A DNA stretch of 64,000 nucleotides, from assembly GCA_948474755.1 (NCBI GenBank), contig CAOLHI010004251.1:62001-126000 (forward strand), given 5' to 3'. The position numbers were made by a program, and so were the translations under genes. Position 1 is the first letter of the stretch; each line of letters opens with the position of its first letter. Shown here piece by piece: positions 58,023 through 64,000 of the stretch. Below the pieces are notes generated by a model. That model made no database searches, had not been told where the DNA came from, and saw nothing but the letters and a program-made list of their open reading frames with translations. Source of the stretch: Ctenosaura bakeri (lineage: Eukaryota > Chordata > Lepidosauria > Squamata > Iguanidae).

Positions 58023-59159
58023 ATTAAACTACAAAAAAGAGACAGACTGCCTTAAGAAGTTCTTTTAAAGTATACTAAACACTGAAATATGATATTAATG
58101 AGTAAACTGTTTAGCCCAAACTCTGGAACTGATATTAACTGAAATTAAGCCAGCACTATCCAATACACTTCTGTGGTAAAAGAAGTCCCATTAGATTCAC
58201 CAGGCCTCACTCCCTGATATGTGAACACAGGATTACATCTCAGAACTTTAAAACAATCAAACACATCCTTTAAATTATGTACACTTCATTAAGCACAAAT
58301 GTCTGAAAAACATTTTTAAAAAAAAAGAACTGACTGTTGGTTATCCAGTAAAGTCTGCTGGAACATATCAGTCAAGGAGTCTCAAATTTGCTACTCTTTT
58401 GAAGGAAAGAAATACATATGTTGAACTTTTTATCCAGGGCAGTTTGTAGAATCCAAGCCGATAGTGAAAAAGGACACAAGAAAAAGGTTTCTGACTCAGA
58501 AAACAATGTCAAAAGAGCATGTAGGCCATTTTGGTGAGCTTACTTTAGGAAAGTAGCATATAAATTAAACATGCTAGAAAAACATTCTTCATAGAGGGTG
58601 GTGGTAACAACAAAATCAGATATCAAGCACCATGAAAGTTTGGCTTCTTCTCCCTCATATCAACAAAATACAGTGAGACAGTCTTTTTCTCAATACTCCA
58701 GGTTCCAGGTTGGCAATGCTAAGGCAACTATGGAAAATGGGCTCCATATTCACGGGCACTCTTATTGGCCGCTCTCCAAAACCTTAGTCCTATTCAGTGT
58801 TGTGAGATGCATTCACAACATTCATAGCTTAATTCATGTGAAGAAATCACAAAACTACAAGCTCAAGAAGTAAGCTATGGCTGGCAGGAATGTGTCACCT
58901 AACAGCACACAGATGCATTTTCATCCCTCACTATCACCTGAACAAGATGTCACAGATTAATCACCACACATGGTATGAGTTGAACATCTCATTCCATATC
59001 ACTTCAGACAGAATATTCTCAACAGTAGTAGGTCATACATTAAGCTGAATTATCACGAGTTGAATTTTTAAGTGAAAAGCAGAATAGGTGATAAACATAG
59101 ACCTGTTAATCAGTATTCAGTGTAAGAGGCTAACATTTTTCTCTGGAAGCAGACCTCCA
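58023..59159. other. No recognised feature
   Basis: AT-rich intron-like sequence. Confidence 0.45.
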
Positions 59160-59964
59160 CTACTGCAGAGGGGAAGCTAGACATAACAAAACAAAAATTC
59201 AAATGTACTTGAGGTGACCGAGCTAAAGTGGACAGGAACGTTTGAAGTCAAATAACTACACAGTGTTTTACTCAGGAAATGAAAATCTAAGAAGAAATAA
59301 GGTTCCATTAACTGTGAGGAGAGATGCAATAAAAGCAGTCAAAGGATATCATGCAAAGTTTGACCAAATCATATCAATAATACATCAGGGAAAAGGCCGT
59401 TAGTATAACTGTAATCCAAATTTATGCTCTACAGGGGCAGAAGAAGAAGAAATTGGAAGTCTCTGTGTTGGAGTCCAGAAGGAAATTGATTACAAACCAA
59501 AACAGGACTTCTTGTTAATCATATGCAATTGGAATGCAAAAGTAGGAAACAGAGCAGAATCAAAGACTGTAGGAAAACACGGTTTAGGATTAAGAAAGGA
59601 AACCAGAGACTGACTGACTTGATTTTTGCAAGGCCAACAGTTTATTCATCACAAACACTTTATTCAAGCAACCAAAGATATGTCTGTATACATTGAAATC
59701 ACCTGAAGTCCAATATAGAAATCAAATAGACCACATAATCGTAAGCAGAAGATGAAGAGGCTTCATTCTCTCTGCAAAAACAAGATCAGGAGGAGATTGT
59801 AGCACAGAGTACAAATAACAAAAATTAGCATAAAGCTAAAGAAGAACACTAAACCAACCATTATGCCAAAACACAACCTGAAAAACATCCCCAAAGAATT
59901 TAAAGACAAAGTATAAAATAGATTTGCATTATTGAGCCTAATTGACAGGGAGCCAGAAGAACTC

Positions 59965-61622
59965 AATAGTCTAATTCTTTGCCTCAGTTTTCTCCCTAAA
60001 GGATAGAAGTACTCAACCTGGAGGGGGGAGCAGGTGAGGAAGGCGGGGAATGCAGCACAGAATAGGTAGATAAGTAGTACAGGGATATCTGGCTAAATTA
60101 GATGAATTCAAGTCTCCAGGGCCAGGTGAATTACATTCAAGGATATTAAAAGAACTGGCAGAAGTCATTTCAGAACCACTCGCAATAATCTTTGAGAACT
60201 CTTGGAGAACAGGAGAAGTCCCAGCAGACTGGAGGAGGGCAAATGTCATCCTCATCTTCAAGAAGGGGGAAAAAAGGACCCAAATAATTATCGGCCATTC
60301 AGCCGGACATCAATACCAGGAAAGATCCTAGAGCAGATCATTAAACAGTCAGTTTGTAATTACTTAGAAAGCAATGCCATAATCACTAAAAGTCAACAGG
60401 GATTTCTCAGAAATAAGTCATGCCAGACTAATCTTATCTCTTTTTACGATAGAGTTAAAAGCTTGATAGATGAAGGGAATGCTGTGGATGCAGCATATCT
60501 TGATTTAAGTAAGGCCTTTGACAAAGTTCCCCATGACAATCTTGCAAAGAAGCTAGTAAAATGCAGGCTGGACAGGGCTACTGTTAGGTGGATTTGTAAC
60601 TGGTTGACCGAACAAACCCAAAGGGTGCTCACCAATGGCTGCTTTTCATCCTGGAGAGAAGTGACTAGTGGGGGGCCACAGGGTTCTGTACTGGGCCCAG
60701 TGCTATTCAACATCTTCATCAATGACTGGGATGAAAGAGTAGAGGGCATGCTGATCAAATTTGCAGATGATATCAAATTGGGAGGGGTTGCTAATACACC
60801 AGAGGACAGGATTAAAATTCAAAATGTGATCTTGACAGATTGGATAGCTGGGCCAAAGCTAACAAAATGAATTTCAACAGAGAGAAATGTAAGTTCCTAC
60901 ACTTAGGCATTAAAAAATGAAATGTACAAATATAGGATGGGGAACATGTGGCTGGATAACAGTACATGTGAAAGGGATCTAGGAGTCTTGGTAGATCACA
61001 AGCTGAACATGAGTCAGCAGTGTGATGTGGCAATCAAGAAAGCCGATGCAATTCTTGATTCCATCAATAGGAGTATGGTGTCTAGATTGAGGGAGGTAAT
61101 GGTACCACTCTATTCTGCATTGGTTAGACCTCATTTGGAATACCGTGTCCAGTTCTGGGCACCTCAATTCAAGGAGGATATCGACAAGCTGGAGCATGTC
61201 CAGAGGAGAGCAACTAAAATAGTGAAGGGCCTGGAAGCCATGCCCTATGAGAAGCAGCTTAAGGAGCTGGATATGTTCAGTCTGCAGAAGAGAAGGTTAA
61301 GAGGGAACATGATAGCCATGTTTAAGTATTTGAAGGGATGTCACATCAAGAAGGGAACGGGCTTTTTTTCCACTGCTCCAGAGACTAGGACAAGGATAGG
61401 AGATTCCCCTTGAACCTCAGGAAGAACTTCCTGATGGTCAGAGCTGTCTGGTAGTAGAATAGGCTGCCTTGAAGTATGGTGAAGTCTCCTTCTTTGGAGG
61501 TTTTTAAGCAGAGGCTGGATGGCCATCTGTTGGGAGTGCTTTGATGAGTGTTCCTGCATAGCAGGGGGTTGGACTGGATGGCCCCTGGGGTCTCTTCCAA
61601 CTCTATGATTCTATGATTCTAT
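59965..61622 (+). mobile_element. CR1 LINE, 5'-truncated, inserted in the RTE relic
   Basis: Flanked by GAACTC (59959-59964 and 61623-61628); removing it rejoins the RTE sequence. A 222-codon frame (60202-60870) contains RT blocks: YLESNAIITKSQQGFLRNKS, DLSKAFDKVPHDNL, GGPQGSVLGPVLFNIFIND and the active site KFADDIKLGG. A second frame (60922-61413) contains ERDLGVLVDHKLNMSQQCD, VRPHLEYRVQFWAPQ and FKYLKGCHIKKGTGFFSTAP, the usual CR1 C-terminal part. The 3' end GGACTGGATGGCCCCTGGGG TCTCTTCCAACTCTATGATTCTATGATTC is diagnostic. The endonuclease region is missing. A frameshift lies between the two frames at about 60870-60920, so it is not functional as it stands. Confidence 0.92.
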
Positions 61623-63411
61623 GAACTCTGGAGTCAGGGACACCATCAGAGAGGAATGCAAAAAGGTACGATCTACAATCAAAATAAAAGAGAAGCCTCA
61701 ATGGATGGCAAATGAAATTCTTCAGGCAGTTAAGGAACAGATGTGAAGCAAAAGTAAAGGTGACAGAAATAGAGTCAGAACCCCAAATGCAACTGTTCTC
61801 TGATTTGAGCACAGGGGGAAGGAGACTGTAATAATCAAGGCAGAGAAACAGAAGATGACAACACAACAGGAAGAACAAGAAATCTCTTCCATAAAGTCTA
61901 AGAAACCAAAGAGAAATTTGAGCCAAGAATGGAGTCTCTACAGCTAGCAGGGGAACACATTACATTACTGAGCAGAAATAAAAAGATGATGGAAACAATA
62001 CATGGAAGAACTACACAGAAGAGATGAAAGGATGACAGACTCATTCAAAGAAAAACTATATGAAGATGAATCTCCAGTTTTAGAAAGTGCCATGGAAGCT
62101 GCACTCAGAGCTCTTGGAAGAAGTAAATCACTGGGAACAGAGAGCATACCAACAGAACTACTTCAAGCTGCACAGACAGAATCTACACTATTTCTAACTA
62201 AAATCAACAAATATGGAAACAAAAGAATGGTTCACCAATTGGAGACACTCAATACACATTCCATTCTCCAAGAAAGGCAATACTAGGGACTGCAGAAACT
62301 ACAGGACCATTGCATTAATTTTTCATGCAAGCAAAAATGATGCTAAAGTGATTACTTTGACCATATATGAGGCGAGAAACGCCAGGTGTCCACATTGGCT
62401 TCAGGAACGGAAGAGACATTAAGGATCATAACGCTAACATACGTTGGATAATGGAGTGCATCAAAGAATTTCAAAAGAAAATCAACCTTCAGACTTCATG
62501 GATTATAGTAACACCGTTGATTGCATAGGTCATGAAAAGTATGGATTATTTTTAAAGAAATGGGCATGCTACAACATTTGACTGTCCTAATGTGTAACCT
62601 GTACTGAGGATAAGAGGCTACCATTAGGAGAGAATATGGAGAAACAGAATGGTTTCCAATTGGCAAAGGCATCAGGCAAGGCTGCATTTTATCACCCTAT
62701 CTATTTAACTTGTATGCTGAACACATCATACGTAACACAGGATTAGATTTGGAGGAAGGTAGCACGAAAATCTTGGATTATTTCAATGTCATCAACAATT
62801 TAAAATATGTAGATGACACCCTATTCCTAGCAGAAAACAGCAAAGACTTGGAACAAAAGAAGAAAGTCAAGGCAGAAAGTGCAAAAGCAGGTTTACAGCT
62901 GAACATTAAAACAAAAATAAAGACCACAGATGATTTTCATAACCTTAAAGCAGACATTGAAGACACTGAAATAATTTAAATATCCCATTGCTTGGCTCTG
63001 TCATGAATCAGAATGGCAACTGGAGCGAAGAAATCAAAAGAGGACTAAGACCTGGAAGGGCAGCAATGAAGAAACTAGACAAGATCCTGAAGTGTTAAGA
63101 TTTATCATTGAATAGTAAAGTCAGGATTGTCCATGTCATTGCATTTCCAATTTCTAGGTATGGTTGTGAAAGTTGGACAGTGAAGAAGACTGATAGGAAG
63201 AAAATCAACTCATCTGAAATATGTTAGTAGAGGAGAGTTCTACAGATACTGCAGACAGCTAAAAAGGCAAATAAATGGGCCCTAAATCTAATTGGCATGA
63301 ACCCTCCCTAAAAGCCAAGATGACTAAACTGAGTCTATCATACTTTGGACATATCATGAAAAGACATGATTCACTAGAAAAGTCAACGGTGCCCAGTAAA
63401 GTGGGAAAAGG

Positions 63412-63594
63412 AGAACCAGTGTGCTATAGTGGTTTGGGTGTTAGACTTCAACCTTGGAAACCAGGATTCAATTCCATGGTTGGCCATGGAAATCCACTGA
63501 GTGACCTTGGGTGTGTCACACACAAAACCTGTGACAGGTTCACCTTGCATCACTGTAAGTTGGAAATGACTTGAAAGTACAAAAACAACAACAC
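63412..63594 (+). mobile_element. Sauria-type SINE inserted in the RTE 3' region
   Basis: AGAACCAGTGTGCTATAGTG GTTTGGGTGTTAG is the tRNA-like head. GGCCATGGAAATCCACTGAG TGACCTTGGG is the centre. CTGTAAGTTGGAAATGACTT GAAAGTACAAAAACAACAAC is the tail. It lies between GTGGGAAAAG and AGCTAGAAAGAAAGACC of the RTE relic. A SINE with a BovB-like tail has thus landed within a BovB-type LINE. Confidence 0.88.
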
Positions 63595-63774
63595 GATAGC
63601 TAGAAAGAAAGACCACATTACAGATGGATAGGCTCAATCAAGGAAGCCCTGAGCCTGCAAGGCCTCAGCAAGACAGTGGATGACAGGATGACTTGGAGGT
63701 CTCCCATCTTTAGGGTTCCCACAAGTCAAAGATGACTTGAGGACAGTTAACAACAACAAATTGCCAATCAAGAC

Positions 63775-63873
63775 AGGAACATATAACTCCCTTGTTGAAA
63801 GGGCTTTACTGGCTACCCGTCTGTTTTTAGCCACAATTCAAAGTCTGTGAAGTCCTATAAAGCTCAGGTCTAG
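63775..63873 (+). repeat. L2-type LINE fragment
   Basis: CTTTACTGGCTACCCGTCTG TTTTTAGCCACAATTCAAAG parallels the LHWLPV.FRAQFKV coding block of L2, also seen at 57430-57470. Confidence 0.6.
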
Positions 63874-63875
63874 AC

Positions 63876-64000
63876 CAGAGGTGGGCAACTGTAGGCGTTA
63901 CACCCCCAAGAGACCTGAGGGGCTACACACACCACAGAAAAAACCCACTTTTTCATCCCAACACCCTCTGGCACTGTGGAAGGCCTTTTGCCATGTTTTT
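63876..64000 (+). mobile_element. Left end of a hAT-like element, cut by the window
   Basis: CAGAGGTGGGCAACTGTAGG resembles the CAGRGGTGGGCAA termini of hAT MITEs. The right end lies outside the window, so it cannot be confirmed. Confidence 0.45.

Larger units (their letters stand above)
59160..63765 (+). pseudogene. RTE/BovB LINE relic, EN to 3' tail, with two insertions
   Basis: 59160-59964 carries endonuclease sequence similar to 16600-17400 (GGGAAGCTAGACATAACAAA, then AAACAGGACTTCTTGTTAATC). After the CR1 (59965-61622), linker and RT sequence follow. At 62000-62160 it reads RRDERMTDSFKE and KSLGTESIPTELLQ. Near 62290-62330 it encodes NYRTIALIFHASK. At 62700-62850 it reads LYAEHIIRNTGLDLEEGSTK and NNLKYVDDTLFLAE, where the RT active site YADD has become YVDD. 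C-terminal YFGHIMKRHDSLEKST follows near 63335. The 3' end GACTTGGAGGTCTCCCATCT..ACAACAACAAA at 63685-63760 is the BovB tail. Frames are broken throughout, so it is inactive. Confidence 0.85.

Noticed and set aside
60202..61413. Two long plus-strand frames as a host gene
   Set aside because: Their sequence is CR1 reverse transcriptase with FADD and the segment ends in the CR1 terminal repeat.

Overview
This window looks like the nuclear genome of a squamate reptile (lizard or snake). The evidence is one vertebrate protein-coding exon plus a repeat mix typical of squamates. The repeats include BovB/RTE LINEs, tRNA-derived SINEs with BovB-like tails ending in ACAACAACA, a 5S-rRNA-derived SINE with a similar tail, CR1, L2 and L1 fragments, a DIRS tyrosine-recombinase retrotransposon, hAT and Tigger-like DNA elements, and many palindromic Harbinger-like MITEs. 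Nothing in it is bacterial or operon-like. All family names come from reading the sequence and from memory; no database search was run.

The only host coding sequence I can defend is a 481-base internal exon on the minus strand at 28706-29186. It has clean splice sites and matches exon 2 of the patched-domain gene PTCHD4. If that is right, 29187-64000 is intron 1 (or includes sequence upstream of the gene) and 1-28705 is intron 2. No other exon was recognised.

Layout: 0.5-5.2 kb is a degraded DIRS element on the minus strand, interrupted by a tRNA-SINE, a MITE and a probable solo LTR. 5.2-9.1 kb is an L1 ORF2 relic split by a 1.9-kb hAT-like element (with further elements nested inside it) and by a 498-bp GC-rich MITE. 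9.1-17.4 kb holds a Tigger-like element, a Gypsy integrase relic, a SINE, MITEs and an RTE endonuclease relic. 17.4-23.9 kb is a GC-rich block with a gag-like minus-strand reading region, including an in-frame 39-bp minisatellite; I cannot assign it to a named family. 23.9-27.5 kb is a tandem array of three related LTR-like units, two of them with TATA box and AATAAA, separated by two related non-coding internal segments. 28.7-29.2 kb is the PTCHD4 exon. 30.6-32.2 kb is a minus-strand CR1. 32-59 kb is mostly unremarkable AT-rich intron with scattered CR1, L2, MITE and hAT copies and a strong 213-bp hairpin at 46.6 kb. 59.2-63.8 kb is an RTE/BovB relic split by a CR1 with a GAACTC target duplication and by a SINE.

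The main points of interest are the LTR-internal-LTR-internal-LTR array, the high-copy palindromic MITE family with consistent 3-bp target duplications, the unassigned 17.4-23.9 kb block, and several insertions whose removal restores the interrupted element. I found no convincing new functional gene system.
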